From Lineus longissimus (taxonomy: Eukaryota; Nemertea; Pilidiophora; Heteronemertea; Lineidae): a stretch of DNA of 60,000 nucleotides. A program made the translations under genes and the position numbers. This document shows positions 49,001 to 60,000 of the stretch, piece after piece. The DNA lies in contig NC_088320.1 in the NCBI RefSeq assembly GCF_910592395.1, positions 2,668,001-2,728,000 on the forward strand. Reading direction: 5' to 3'. Each line of letters starts with the position of its first letter. Within the stretch, counting starts at the first letter, position 1. A model generated the notes under the pieces. That model had not been told where the DNA came from and made no database searches. It was given only the letters and a program-made list of their open reading frames with translations.

Positions 49001-52000
49001 ATGAACTGACATGCAATGGTAGCAACATTAAAATGAAGTGAGCCATTCGAGTTGAGAGCACTTGGGTACCGTAGGAAGGAAACTGCGCAGCCCAGAGGGA
49101 ATGTACACTGTCGAAGAGAATCACTCTCTCTATCACATGAGCATACGGGGACCAACTGGGAATTTAACTCAGGAGCTCAGAGTTGACATGCGCAGATGTT
49201 TCCATTGAGCCACTTTGACAGCCCATTTGGCTTGGGTCATTTGCTTTGCACTGGCATTGGCACAAAGTAGACACCTCAGACCAAGATTTCATCAAGTCTG
49301 AGATAAACTCACCCTGAAACATGTCCATCGTGTCGGGTTCTTTCTTGATCTTTGTGCGTTTGGAGTCAATCGTCTGCTCGACAGTGCTGCTCACAACACT
49401 ACTGCACGCATCCTTCGCTGTCGTCGATGGCAGCTGAAATATCATCAAACAAACTGTATTTCTTCATATCAGATTGGTTTTTAGTTCTCAGTAACAGTCA
49501 ATATCTTTTTGATAGCCGGTTTGAAATTAAGTTTATTACGGTCTGACAAGTTTGAGCTGGCCATTTGATCACTAACCTGTAAATCACTTTTTTCATATTT
49601 GATATTCGGCGTCTGTAATAATGTCTCTCTCGTGTGTTGCTGCCCGTGCATTGGCTGTTGCCTAGGTAACATAGCAGGATGCATCATGGGATGGAACCAT
49701 GGTGACCCTGGAATGCTGCCGTGGCGTAGTAGCGGGTTTGGTGGGAGCGGCTGATGGGCCGGGCTGGCGGTACCGAGGGAGGCTGCAACAAAAGCAAATG
49801 TGAATTAATACCTCATTGCACTCAAGTTGTCCAGTGGGGGCGTTCCCAACTGACATGAACTGTGTTACGCTTTCCTTATATTGTAGCCACAAGTCGGAGT
49901 GGCAGGCTGCATAAGACCATCACCGCTTTTTAGCCTGACCAAAGCTGGCCAGAGCTCTCAAATCTCCTTCTTTAGGTGATACTGAGGAGTCATTAATAAC
50001 ATAACTTCTACTGGTACCGTTTATTTACCTGCAGACAAATGACCGTAGGAGCCACTTGCAGCACTTGAGCTTCTTGATTGGACGAAAGGAGTGAGTTGCA
50101 GCGATCCTTCAGAGCTTCGTGTGAGACTCTGAATATCAAGGTAGTCCGATATTGGTGAGTGAGACAATGCCCTCTTTCTGCTGCGGCCGAACAACGACGG
50201 ATGGGGGCTGGTCAGACGAGAACCTGAAAGACAGTCATGATGAGGAGTCAATGTTTTGAACCCAAGGATGGGTGGGGGCTGGTTAGACGAGAACCTAAAA
50301 GACAGTCATGATGAGGAGTCAATGTTTTGAACCCAAGGATGGGTGGGGGCTGGTCAGCTGAGAACCTGAAGGACAGTAATGTGAATGTGGAGCTGTCCCA
50401 AGACTCCAGCTCATGTGCTTCAGACCTGCTCCCAATGAACAATAGTAAGGAATACTGGCCAAGGCACACTACTCTGACCACAAAGCTCTACGGCTCTGTG
50501 GTGGAACTCTCTAGGACAGCCGAATTCGTTACTGACCGACTGTTTAGCATGCATCTCAAAGATTTCGAACACAGAAAAAGGAGAAGACCCTTCTCCTCTT
50601 GTGAGGACAGCACTTACTCTCTACTGATCCAGGCAATGTGATGCTTCCACTTCCTGGCGTCGGTGGCACATCATACATGCTCCGCTGACTCAGACTCTGC
50701 GTCGACGCAAACTCTCCCGCTGCCGCTAGGTTACTGGGGACGAGGTGTGATGGAATGCCTGCAAGCAAAGGACCGATTATTCAAACTTTTGACTTTGACA
50801 GACGAATCCCAGCGCACCACAAACATTTGAGCGTCACTCGTACAAGATCTGAATTCCAAGCCTTAGCTTCCTCACATACCTGCAAAGCTGGCAGGGCTGT
50901 ATCCTCTTGTCGCCAGAGGTGACTGCAGCACCGTCCTCCGATACTGCTCCCACTGGAGGCGGGAGGCGAGCGCGTCACTTGCTGTGCGGCCCTGGAGGCC
51001 AAGGAGGGAAACGTCTGAGTGGGCCGGACTTAACGACAGCCTGGAATAGAATCGGGTAATGATGTACAGATGCGTTGGAGTGGCCAACTGTAATAGCAAT
51101 CACGGATTAGGGTGTGATGAAACAGCATTCTGGCCCTTTCTTCCATCAGGGGTGCGAGCATTTGAACATTTTTTAGTACCCTAATGCCCATCACCACACT
51201 GAACTATACATATCATGTCAGAAGATTATCATAAATGACGTTGCATCACATCAACACTGTAGATGCCCCAGGACTTTGCCACAGACTATAGGCCAGCAGG
51301 CTCATCTAAAAGATGGGCAGGGGTGTGGATGGATGAGACTACAGCTGTAATCATACCCAGGGAAGGCAGAAGTAGACAGTGATCAGTTGGGGAGGGGGGG
51401 GGGGGGTTGATCACACACTCTTGGTAGATGTAGGAGGAAACCTACACTGCCAGTGTTATACTTACCCAGGGTAGGGCTGATGAAGAGACATGTGTGATGG
51501 TGGCCAGTGGTACCGGCCCTCATGAGTGTGGGCATTGATGGGCAGTGGTGTGTTGACAGAATATGGCAGATAAGACAGTGGCAAGCCTGTAATGATAAAA
51601 CAAACAGATCTTAAGTGTCCGTCCATGAATAGAAAGTGATAAGGTGGGGGCCAACGGATTTGACTGAAACTTTTACCATTGGTTAAGTTTTGGGACAGGA
51701 TTATTACATGAACTGAGTCACCTGAACTGCACACATCCAATATTTTCATACGCAGCCAACCTTGGTGTAATTGTCAAGTGCGAATTGGCTCAAGGAGATT
51801 AAGAAGATGAGTTGTTGGTTATCGGCGCACAAATTATCAAGGAGATACCAAAGGTTTCTCGAAGTTTTAGTTCATAAATAAACTTACCAAAATGTGGATC
51901 CACTAGCCCATTCCTCGGATCATAATACGGCGATAAGCTTGGGTAGTGTAGAGGATGTCTTATGCTGTCAATAGGTGGAGGTAGTGGTGTAGGCCCCACG

Positions 52001-52100
52001 CCCCGATCTTGTGTCTCCGGCCGATCAGCCTGGGTGGTACTTGGCTCCTCTGCCCCCGGGCTGCGGGCAGGGTCCGCGGTTTTTGTCTTGATCGGACCTT
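43618..52100 (-). CDS. GLI: GLI/cubitus interruptus zinc-finger transcription factor (sixteen exons)
   Basis: Sixteen exons join in frame: 52100-51888, 51586-51466, 51040-50880, 50758-50618, 50223-50029, 49782-49577, 49433-49313, 48770-48622, 48449-48300, 48064-47900, 47779-47609, 47455-47354, 47178-46999, 46679-46547, 46350-46240 and 46016-43618. They give 1572 residues; one base before the first exon is missing, so the N-terminus lies upstream. Landmarks in order: [16 protein letters not shown]; the SUFU-binding SYGHLS after SRSSSAASG; five C2H2 fingers with [22 protein letters not shown] and [32 protein letters not shown]; and the C-terminal activator motif [23 protein letters not shown]/Ci is the nuclear effector of Hedgehog signalling, cut to a repressor or kept full length as an activator and bound by SUFU. 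Both the repressor and activator parts are present, as in GLI2/3 and Ci. Length matches GLI3 (about 1580). Confidence 0.97.
46240..47455 (-). CDS. GLI: GLI-like linker exons after the fingers
   Basis: Exons 47455-47354, 47178-46999, 46679-46547 and 46350-46240, phases 0-0, 0-0, 0-1 and 1-1. They encode a charged stretch ([14 protein letters not shown]), the acidic region [35 protein letters not shown] and [20 protein letters not shown]. The last resembles the SELNQRITELK of fly Ci. This is the region in which GLI3/Ci are processed to the repressor form. Confidence 0.92.
46793..46860 (+). repeat. SINE-tail fragment with TGACTGCCCAAGGTTACAAG
   Basis: GTAAAGTGACTGCCCAAGGTTAC resembles the segments at 2326-2353, 19425, 19995 and (inverted) about 40504-40530. 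The shared ACTTGCCCAAGGTCAC core is similar to the 3' part of vertebrate MIR-type SINEs, from memory. Confidence 0.45.
47609..48770 (-). CDS. GLI: GLI-like exons with the five C2H2 zinc fingers
   Basis: Exons 48770-48622 (finger 1), 48449-48300 (finger 2 and start of 3), 48064-47900 (fingers 3-4) and 47779-47609 (finger 5). All zinc ligands are present. Finger 4 to 5 DNA-contacting segments ([32 protein letters not shown]) match GLI, so the TGGGTGGTC target is expected. The finger 4-5 linker reads HSNAKPY where GLI/Ci have HSNEKPY. Finger 5 is followed by [12 protein letters not shown], very close to fly Ci. Confidence 0.98.
48960..49218 (-). repeat. tRNA-derived SINE in a GLI-like intron
   Basis: On minus, GTGGCTCAATGG (about 49213-49202) resembles a pol III A box and GAGTTAAATTCCC (about 49170-49158) a degenerate B box about 45 bases on, the spacing of a tRNA. 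A ~200-bp unrelated body follows. It lies in the intron between 49313 and 48770. Confidence 0.5.
49313..52100 (-). CDS. GLI: GLI-like N-terminal exons (repressor and SUFU-binding region)
   Basis: Seven exons encode about the first 386 visible residues. The first gives [13 protein letters not shown] and [20 protein letters not shown]; the fourth [14 protein letters not shown]; the fifth [16 protein letters not shown] and [12 protein letters not shown], the conserved SUFU-contact motif; the seventh [10 protein letters not shown] with a SUMO-type KKEP. The first exon starts in phase 1, so at least one coding exon precedes it. Introns carry a G tract (51394-51406) and a 71-bp tandem duplication (50198-50375). 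Confidence 0.94.
50198..50375. repeat. 71-bp tandem repeat that includes a GLI-like 3' splice site
   Basis: ACAGTCATGATGAGGAGTCA and the adjoining GATGG(GTG)GGGGCTGGT(C/T)AG.. recur at 50231, 50302 and (diverged) 50373, period 71. Unit one overlaps the first bases of the exon at 50223; units two and three are exon-plus-acceptor copies lying in the intron. Confidence 0.9.
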
Positions 52101-55100
52101 CTGTAAAGATAAAACAAAGATAATGTATAGTAAATTTTATCAAATATTTTTTCCCTCGAAACTGCGATGTATGAATAAGATGTTATTCCCGCCTTAAGTT
52201 TTTACTGGGCCGTTCAAAACTCTTGCATTTTATTAATGTGTCTCCTTTAACACACAACAACATCAAATAAACTTCAACAATGTAGGTCAAACGTTGCCCT
52301 CACACTAGTAATTGAAACTTCAATATTTAAGGTTAATATTTCCCCACAGCTTCCCATTAAGATCCAATTACCCTTAGTCTCAGCGGGACAGATACCCTCC
52401 GACCTACAGAGATAACCTTCAACCCATTTTCATACATCTATGATAACATCGTACAGTACAGAACACCACTTGATGCTGTGCATACTTGGAAATGTCTCAT
52501 TCGAAATGAGGCATAAAGGAATTTGAAAATTCCATGGAACTTTATCAAAGTCTGGAGCCATGTTTTGCCTAGATCGGAAGCAAGACTGGGTCAGATAGGA
52601 CTCGGGTTGGTGATGGGGGGGACCGAAACCTGGGGGCTGTGGGCCAGGACTGGAGGTTCAAGTATTGATATTTTGAGACGGAGGGTATCAGCAAATATTT
52701 TAAGAGCAGAGCTCAACAACAATCAAAATAATTATTAGCATCTTTTTGTGGGATCCAGGAAAAATAGTTTGTTTGGAGATGGCCCCTTCTAGCTCTTGTT
52801 ACTGCAAATGTTTTGTTTTATATTTGGTTGTTCCTCAGAACTTAATACAGGCAGACAGCAAAATCACTGAGCAAAACAATCAAACAGCAAGACTGCTATG
52901 GCACATGTAGCTATAGGACACGCTGGGTGCAGTAAAAATGAGATTGAAACACCTTTCCGTACAGCTGGGTGTCTTCACCATTGATATCAGGCAGCTGGGA
53001 TGAGTAATACAGCCGGATCGGGTGCTGTGGTAGAACAAGGAAAGTTGGATAGATCTGATGATGGTCTGAACACACACTAAACACGAGTCTGTTATATGTT
53101 TACGCCATTTTCAACATCCCCAGCACTACCACCAAGAGCGCTGAATGAAAGGTTTTCAAGATCTCGGTTAAGTTACTTTAATTTCCTGCTTAGAGAATGT
53201 GCACATCGGTGTTCAATTCATTTTTTGTGGCTCAGGTAAATGTAAATTGATGTTGCCATAGTACAGCATTGCAGTACAAATGTTGAGCACAAAAGGGATG
53301 TTAGTTTTGATTGTAACTGTACAAAATGTTTATGACTAAGGAGGTCAAGTTAACAGCAAAATATATTAGACCTGGCCTGGCTGACATAGGCCTCTGTGTT
53401 GACAAGTTGCAGACAATTATAAGCTTTGTTTTTACTAAAATAAACATCTATTACAAAGCGTTTGTCTGGATGTTTTTATCTGTACTGCTGATACTGGTAT
53501 GGAAGAGTCTGTTGGCAGTTTAAGGGGCCATCTCAGCCGCCATTTTGCATCCAGCATCATTTTTTGAGGTATTGTATTGTATCGAGGAGACTAAACACTC
53601 GCCCATTATTGTGTGCCTTGTCAAACTGTTTCAAAGATAGCCTGTTATCTGGAGCTGAGCTTTCTCAGGTCTTTTCGAGTGACTTTAGGGGGGCCTATCA
53701 GAAATCGGTCGATTTCTCAGACCTTTTTACTGATAGCAGTGGGAGCTGAGTACTAAAGGTGTTGAACACCAGTAGTGATATGACGATCAGAGATAGAGGG
53801 ATGATTATACAAGCTATGACGGGCCATTTTCGTTGCCAGCAATTGCGATGCTTATTGCCCGAAGGCAACACCCTCTCCACAAGTCACGAAGGTGTTCACC
53901 TGTTCCTCCTCAACCTGACTCAGGAGTATTTCGGACCATGGCATCACCACTACTTCTAAACTCCTCCAAAAGCAAGTATGATCATGATGATTAGCCTTAT
54001 CTGCTGATCAGTTTCACGTTGAAAAACATACAGAGAGGTATCAATGATGGCCACACACGCTCGTAAATGTTTTACAGCCATCATGAAACAATACCGGAAG
54101 TAAAAACAACACGAAAGGGACCAATGAAACGTCAGATACACTGGAATACGCCTTTAGCTTACCAGGTGTTTTACAGGGCTCTTGAAGTCGAAGCATGAAT
54201 ATAACAAATCCAGTATCGACTGGACAAGTTTTGAAGTGTATCAATACGCCTGGACCACACAAGTTGATACAGCGCCCGATTGTTTATTTTACACAGGAGA
54301 AGCTTTGAGTTTGAACTTGGAGCCTGTGGAGCCAACAGTAAGGTGATAGGTTTTGAGATGTAGGCCATGACACACTCAATACACTCAAAATAGTGGGGGT
54401 GTATTCAGTAATGGAGCATGCTTTATGAAAATGTCAATGTCTTCTTTGACTTCTTATGTTTCCGACTTTGTTCTTGACTGCCTGTATACCAATGTTTTTT
54501 CACCTTGTTATCACCTGGTTCAGCAGTGTATGGGTCATACAAATGCGCTAGAAATCATTTTTAATTGTTCTGATATGTCTAACCAACAGACTGCATGGTG
54601 ACACAAATTTATATCATACACTGTGTAAAGAATGAATTCTTGATTAATGCAAGGCACAGAGTTTTGAAGAATGGAAAAGTCAAGTTTGATTTCTCATGTA
54701 GGGTTTTTCTATGAACAGGTCCTAGCTCAAAGTGCTTCCTCATCGCAGAATCTTCCAGGGAAGAATGTTCTGGACTTCTATTCAGGCATCAATCAACCTT
54801 CAAAATCTAACTTGAAAGTGGAAGGGATTTGAACCAACGACCCTTCGGTTCAGTCCTCTAATCAGGGGTTCTTTCGTTTTTCATTCATCAAGAAATGCTC
54901 TTACTAATGCGCTATCGGAGCGAGGGGGGGGCCCCGGGGCCCAGGGGGTAGCAAGTAGAGGAAGAGTACAAGCAACAACCTGTTATCCTCCATAAACACG
55001 CAGGTAATTTACGTCATTTTTATAACCAAATCCCTCACAATACAGTTTCCATTATACACCAACATAGTTTGATATTTTAAGAAAACACCGGGAGTAGGTT

Positions 55101-58100
55101 AGAAACACAGATTGAAAAGGCGGCCTGAATGTGCGGAAGGACCATACTATCTGTCATTGGATGAAGCTTCCGGGGTTTGATTCAACTCAAAAGCACATCA
55201 TATTGTAGGAATTCCACAGATTCATTGTCATCATTTCACACCAACTGAACAAGAGCGCTGTATAAATCTGAAGTTATTTCTACACCCAATCTACATGCAA
55301 GTCAAGTCAACCTACACTGAATTAAAGAAATAGCGCGTTCCACTATAAAATAGCTGTCCCTTGTCCAGGACAATTTCAAGATTTTGGCCGAAGATGATTT
55401 CAGATGACGGATCGGTATAACCTAAATTTTGATACAATGCGGCCACACCTGTTTTCTCTGGTGATGAAAGAAACGAAAAAATTTCCACGAAAAAAAAGAA
55501 TTGATCTTTTGTTGCAACTGGACACGTGAATGCTTCTTTTTCTTCTTCTTCTGTCTGATACTGGTCATCGTCCTCTCAATTCTGCACCAGTCACGAAGGT
55601 GGCGGTATAACAAGTCCATCCAGCAAATCCCACTGCATCATGCCACACATCCACCACTAATTAGAGTAAGGTGAGCTCTTACATAACCTTGTAAACATTG
55701 CTCAGATGTAACAGAGATGCAACAATTTATATCAGATCAGTTATTGGTATGGATCAGCGCAAGTAATCATCAATTGATCAGATGTCTAACACAGATGGTT
55801 AGCTTCTAAATAGATGTAATTTGTAGTATTCAATCAACAGGGATGTAATGATTCATATAGAATCAATTGACTTATGATAATGGTGCAGACAGCCAGGAGT
55901 AATATTTGATAGACCAGACGTTGAGTTTGTTTGGTGCAAACTGACGGTTCAACATTACAAGCAAGCAGAGGGCTCGAGGCTACAACAAAACCAGATTGCT
56001 TGAAGAAATAATTCGCTTGTGATATCGAAACATCGCTAACCTGCCAGAAAACCAGATGTTATTCCGCAAATTATATATACTGCCAACACTGTGATGAGAT
56101 GCGGAACACCAACCCTAAATATTTTCAAACTAAACAGAAAGGTGTTCCAGCAATTGGTAGGTCAAGGTCGGGAGTAAGACAAAGGTGCATGTACGTTATA
56201 CCATTGTGGCTTTCGGCCAGCGTTACTTGGCACATACACCATACTCCAACTGTAAAACCCAGCTCATGGGCCACCAAGCACAGCTTCGGCCCCTACTTCA
56301 GCCCTACTTTTAGAGAAATTTTGCTCAGAATCTGGCAAATTACGACTCAGAAGTGTAGCACTAGTTTGATGCAGAAGAGACATGAGGTATGCAGCTTCCC
56401 CATACACTGTTTCTCAAACCTGGAATGTGACGTTTCTATATTGAGATTTTCAAAATACCTCCATATTGTCGCTGGGGATGAGAGAGATGGTATCACTGTA
56501 TAACCTGGCCCGAGGGCCACTCAGCAGCCTTCAGTTAACACAACTACTGTCCCTGAAGTTCAAAGGCATGAGAGGACGCAATAGAAAGGGCAGGAAAGGT
56601 AAACTTTTCAGACCCGGTACCCGCATCATGGGGCCTGGAGGTGTGATCATCTCATCTCTGGAGCTGGTGAACAAGGGTTACGGCAAACTTTGCCTCACTA
56701 CTAATATTTTGGGGGTTACAGTATAAGTAGAGGTGTACCTTACTGCATAACCACCAAAATTTTAAAAAAAGGTTTCCAGACCAAATTCGCAATTGTGTGT
56801 GCCAGTAAAGGGTGACCTTTTGAGACCCATGCTCTCATTGACCCTGGGGATTACCGGGCATGGGACCCTTCAGCCTGGGGAGCTGGACCAATCCTATTAT
56901 GGTGTGGTCCCAGCCTAATTCAAATTCCGCATCATATACACAGCCTGCATGGTGAACATCAGTCCAGGGTGCAGCTAGTGCAAGCACTCCGAATCAGGAC
57001 TCAAGTTACATTTATCCATCAAAAATGGAAAACAAAAATAAACAGCGGTAGAGGTGAATAACAATCAAATGTGGTCATGATCTGGGAAACTCAGTTTCAA
57101 TCAACATCAAGTGTACCAACAAAGGATCAAAATTGATGACTTAGTGTGATAATACTCTAGTACCAGCGATGTAAGACCTCTTCTGAATATCCTAGTTCAA
57201 GCTAGGTGGCTCTATGCAGCCATTCAGCATGTTCAATTTCGATAGGTATCAAGTTAGCACACTAAGTTGTCCAATGGTCACCACAGCCTGTATTTTGATG
57301 AGTACGGGGGGGGGGGGGAGGGGGTAGTAGTTATTGACCAGTCTTAGAACGGTGAATCTAGAGTATATACAATACAAATGAAAGTGTATTAGCTAGGCCT
57401 ATTGCTCCTTTTTTATATTGTTTACTTTTCTCTGTCATTGATGTCAATTGATGGTAACCTTGACAAGACAAACATGAATTTGTTGATCCAGCAATCCTTC
57501 GTGGCAAGTATTGGTCCTACTTCTCCATGCAGGGAAAGTTAACTAATGTGTTGGTGCAGATTTTCAGAGAGAAGGTACAATCTCGAACTGAGGGGCATTA
57601 TGTTCATCTCAATGGATTTAATTGGCAAATGAATGCATAGATGGATGCAAAATCAGAAAATGGCTATCCAATTTTCAAAATTCAAATTTCAACAGAAAGA
57701 TTTGGATGGATATTTTGTATCCATAGGCTTACCAGGATCCTTCTGTGAGACTTGACAACTCATTACTATACCCATGTACATGTTAAGTCATGGTTCACCT
57801 TTGTTAACCCTTACAAATCTTGGCTGAAAAAGACTTTGCATAATGATATTAGCACACAAAAACATCAACAGATCTTACCTAAAACTTCTCCCACAGCCAG
57901 TATTCCAAATTATTTGAAATCTAAGAAATTATTCCACGCAATGAATGATTAGGCTATATCCGAAATTGAAAACACAGATACCGACACCGAGAATGAATTG
58001 AGTTTTGTCATATCCCGATTTCTTAATCCAAGTTTAGCTGTCCTTAGTATTTAGTTAAGAAACTTTCCAAATTTCTTATAAATTTTTCCTGTCTTTTAGA

Positions 58101-58671
58101 ACCCAACTGGTTTAGATGCCCCTCATTGTAACAGACACATGCTCATTATCCAAAATCCATTGAAACAGTTGCATTTACTTCATTAACATTGTCATTATGA
58201 GAGGAATTAGGCCTAAAGGCCCATTTTATATCCAAAATATGTGACTTGCGTCTCCCAAAAATATGTTTAAGACATCTTGATAGAAGATCTTGCCAACCAA
58301 ACGATGGCCAAACAAAAATATCCTTTTCCTTTTTAAACTGAAACTACCAAATTTGTCAAGATGCTGTAGCATACTTCACGACTTTGGAAATTTGTCAAGT
58401 CTTCTGAAGAAATGGCAAGAAAGTACACAAATTCACTTGTTGTGTTCAAATACTCAATCGATACTCCAGTTATTCAACGAAACAACCTCATATTCCAGCC
58501 CCGACACAAGTTTTACACATCTCAAGACTTTGGCAAATATGCTGAGTAATCCAACAAAAAGTCAACAAATCGAAGAAAACTGCACATATTGACGAGTTGT
58601 CCCCAAATACTCCATGTTATATTCCGACATGATTCCACAAGATGTACAGTATGTTCTAAATGTTTCCTCAC
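52101..58671. other. Upstream region or first intron of the GLI-like gene
   Basis: No coding exon is supported. It contains a G tract (57306-57318) and a tRNA-like SINE head near 54824-54916. ORFs at 56099-56503 and 56466-56726 (plus) have no motif. If 58672-58780 is the first coding exon, this is one 6.6-kb intron. Confidence 0.45.
54824..54916 (-). repeat. tRNA-like SINE head
   Basis: On minus, TAGCGCATTAGTAAGAGC resembles an A box and GGTTCAAATCCC is a good B box, about 80 bases apart. That spacing is long for a tRNA gene, so a SINE or tRNA pseudogene is more likely. Confidence 0.35.
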
Positions 58672-58780
58672 TCGCTTGAAACTGATCTTTCTCGTCTGAC
58701 AGTAGCCGAGCAACTCCTGGGTGGTCTGCACGTTCTCCAATCTCCACTTCACTAGTTTCTATACAGCCCACCGACCCCAT
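58672..58780 (-). CDS. Candidate first coding exon of the GLI-like gene
   Basis: ATG at 58780-58778 has a strong context (GCAACCATGG). The frame is open for 36 codons plus one base to a donor GCGA|GTGAGG at 58672. The phase, 1, is what the exon at 52100 needs, giving ..QFQA-K-GPIKTKT.. at the junction. The 36 residues are acidic and unlike anything I recognise in GLI N-termini, which are poorly conserved. The frame remains open past the donor for about 30 more codons, so a different gene or chance is possible. Confidence 0.3.
58718..58726 (+). promoter_or_regulatory. GLI consensus site TGGGTGGTC
   Basis: A perfect 9-mer match to the GLI/Ci target, inside the candidate first exon of the GLI-like gene. 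One match in 60 kb on both strands is about what chance gives, so the evidence is weak. Confidence 0.2.
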
Positions 58781-60000
58781 GGTTGCAAATCTATAGGGCA
58801 CCGGAATGCCACTTTTCAACAAGACAGGCATATTGTCTGGGTAGGATTCGCGTATTGTGGCCAGCGGATCCCCGCATTGTTGCGATAGTTGCTACAAAAG
58901 CTTGCCACATTGTCACCATTCATAGAGAGGAGATCATTGAAAAGCTCCGGACATATTTATCCAACTGGTTTTACCGATTTCTAAGTCTTGAGATGTACCT
59001 GCTTGTGTGTGTTGATTGACGTTTATGATTTTCATTCATGCGCACTATGACTTGAGTAGTTGTTTAGCAATTTTTCAGAATGTCTGATTATGCTGAGATT
59101 TATTTTATTCAAAGTGTCATAAAATGTTTGAGATGAAGATGCAAGGGCAATTCATTTCAATTCAAGCCCACTGGGTGACACATTCAGCAGTTCTGCAATG
59201 TTCAATCCAAGATGGACATTCTAGATATCGGACTGGGCCAAAATTAGGCAACTTCCCAGCCCTCACCAGGGGCATAATAACAACTCCCAAGAGTAGAGCG
59301 AACACTGAAGAAGAAAGAAGGGGTCACTGCATTGAACCAGTTTGAAGTTAGAAGTTAATTATCATCCTCAATCAGTGAAAAGAAGTCACAATACTGACAG
59401 TTGTAATGGCCTCATGAACCCTCCTTTATGCTAACCCTTCAGTTCATCAGAAAATTGACCATTGTGCTTATTTTTAGCCCCTTACTCATCATGGAACCCT
59501 TTGAAGTGAGGCAGTGACCCAAGCTGGACCAGTGTGGCAGGGTGAGGTTTTCATCCACCCCTAGCCCAGTGTCTCAGTCTTCATGTCCCAGCATTTGCTC
59601 TGGCCCAGAGGACTTTCCAATCTTGGGCTTTAGCAAGATTTGTTGCCTGCCACTACAGTTGGATACCCATTCAAAGGCTCCATCTTCAGCATTTAGAAAA
59701 GGAGGTATTTTGATGACCCTGGCCTAGGCACCAGGTACAACGAAGCCCAATCATCCTCAACAGTTTACAGCATGCACTGGACATATGACGACAACTTCAG
59801 ATACGCCCTCCTCGGATCCTATAAACGAAAGTGACGACTTCAATATTGAAATGTCCAATGACAACATATTTGACACATTTTAGTTAGTATTGTTCATGTT
59901 CCTGGAAAGGCAGGACTGGAATCTGAGAGGTTGGCAACAACTAAACATTGTCATTGAGAAATCAGCCAACTATGAACTTTCATCTTGGAAAGTACACCAT
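58781..60000. other. Right-edge noncoding stretch
   Basis: I see no supported gene, RNA or repeat here. If the candidate GLI-like first exon is right, its promoter or 5' UTR exons would lie here or beyond the edge. Confidence 0.35.

Noticed and set aside
53698-53880. Minus ORF with a hydrophobic run (ACIIIPLSLIVISLLVF)
   Set aside because: Only 60 codons, no good start context or splice sites; single short hydrophobic runs arise by chance.

Overview
This is a window of animal nuclear DNA. It holds three intron-rich genes, all on the minus strand, set in AT-leaning sequence full of short interspersed and inverted repeats. The introns have ordinary GT..AG borders, and every junction I joined keeps the reading frame. 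The proteins (an R3H/SUZ protein, a Bcl-3-type nuclear IkB and a single full-length GLI/Ci) and the repeat style suggest a marine invertebrate, perhaps a spiralian such as a mollusc or brachiopod. Neither is proven from sequence alone.

Layout. At 40-5140 lie the 5' coding exons of an R3HDM/encore-type RNA-binding protein; its 3' part runs off the left edge. From 5141 to 25157 there is no confident coding gene. This stretch holds a good candidate promoter and noncoding first exon near 10054-10250, a weak 121-codon ORF at 13661, three inverted-repeat elements (19540-19910, 21913-22620, 23561-23947) and scattered SINE-like pieces. From 25158 to 36497 lies a complete seven-exon gene for a 2558-residue protein. 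It has six to seven Bcl-3-like ankyrin repeats and an enormous 1929-residue C-terminal tail encoded by one 5.8-kb exon. A perfect palindromic kB site lies 287 bp upstream of its ATG. From 37188 to 40165 there is a repeat cluster, including three copies of a ~490-bp unit. From 43618 to 52100 lie sixteen exons of a GLI/cubitus interruptus transcription factor with all five zinc fingers and the C-terminal activator motif. Only its N-terminal start is uncertain; a candidate first coding exon sits at 58672-58780.

The three genes are not an operon, and nothing in the sequence shows that they act together. GLI is the Hedgehog effector, the Bcl-3-like protein belongs to the NF-kB pathway, and the R3H/SUZ protein probably acts in mRNA control. 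The most unusual object is the Bcl-3-like protein: it is several times longer than known family members and its tail carries nine contiguous decapeptide repeats, a CtBP-type motif, SUMO-site motifs and a SUMO-interaction-like motif.
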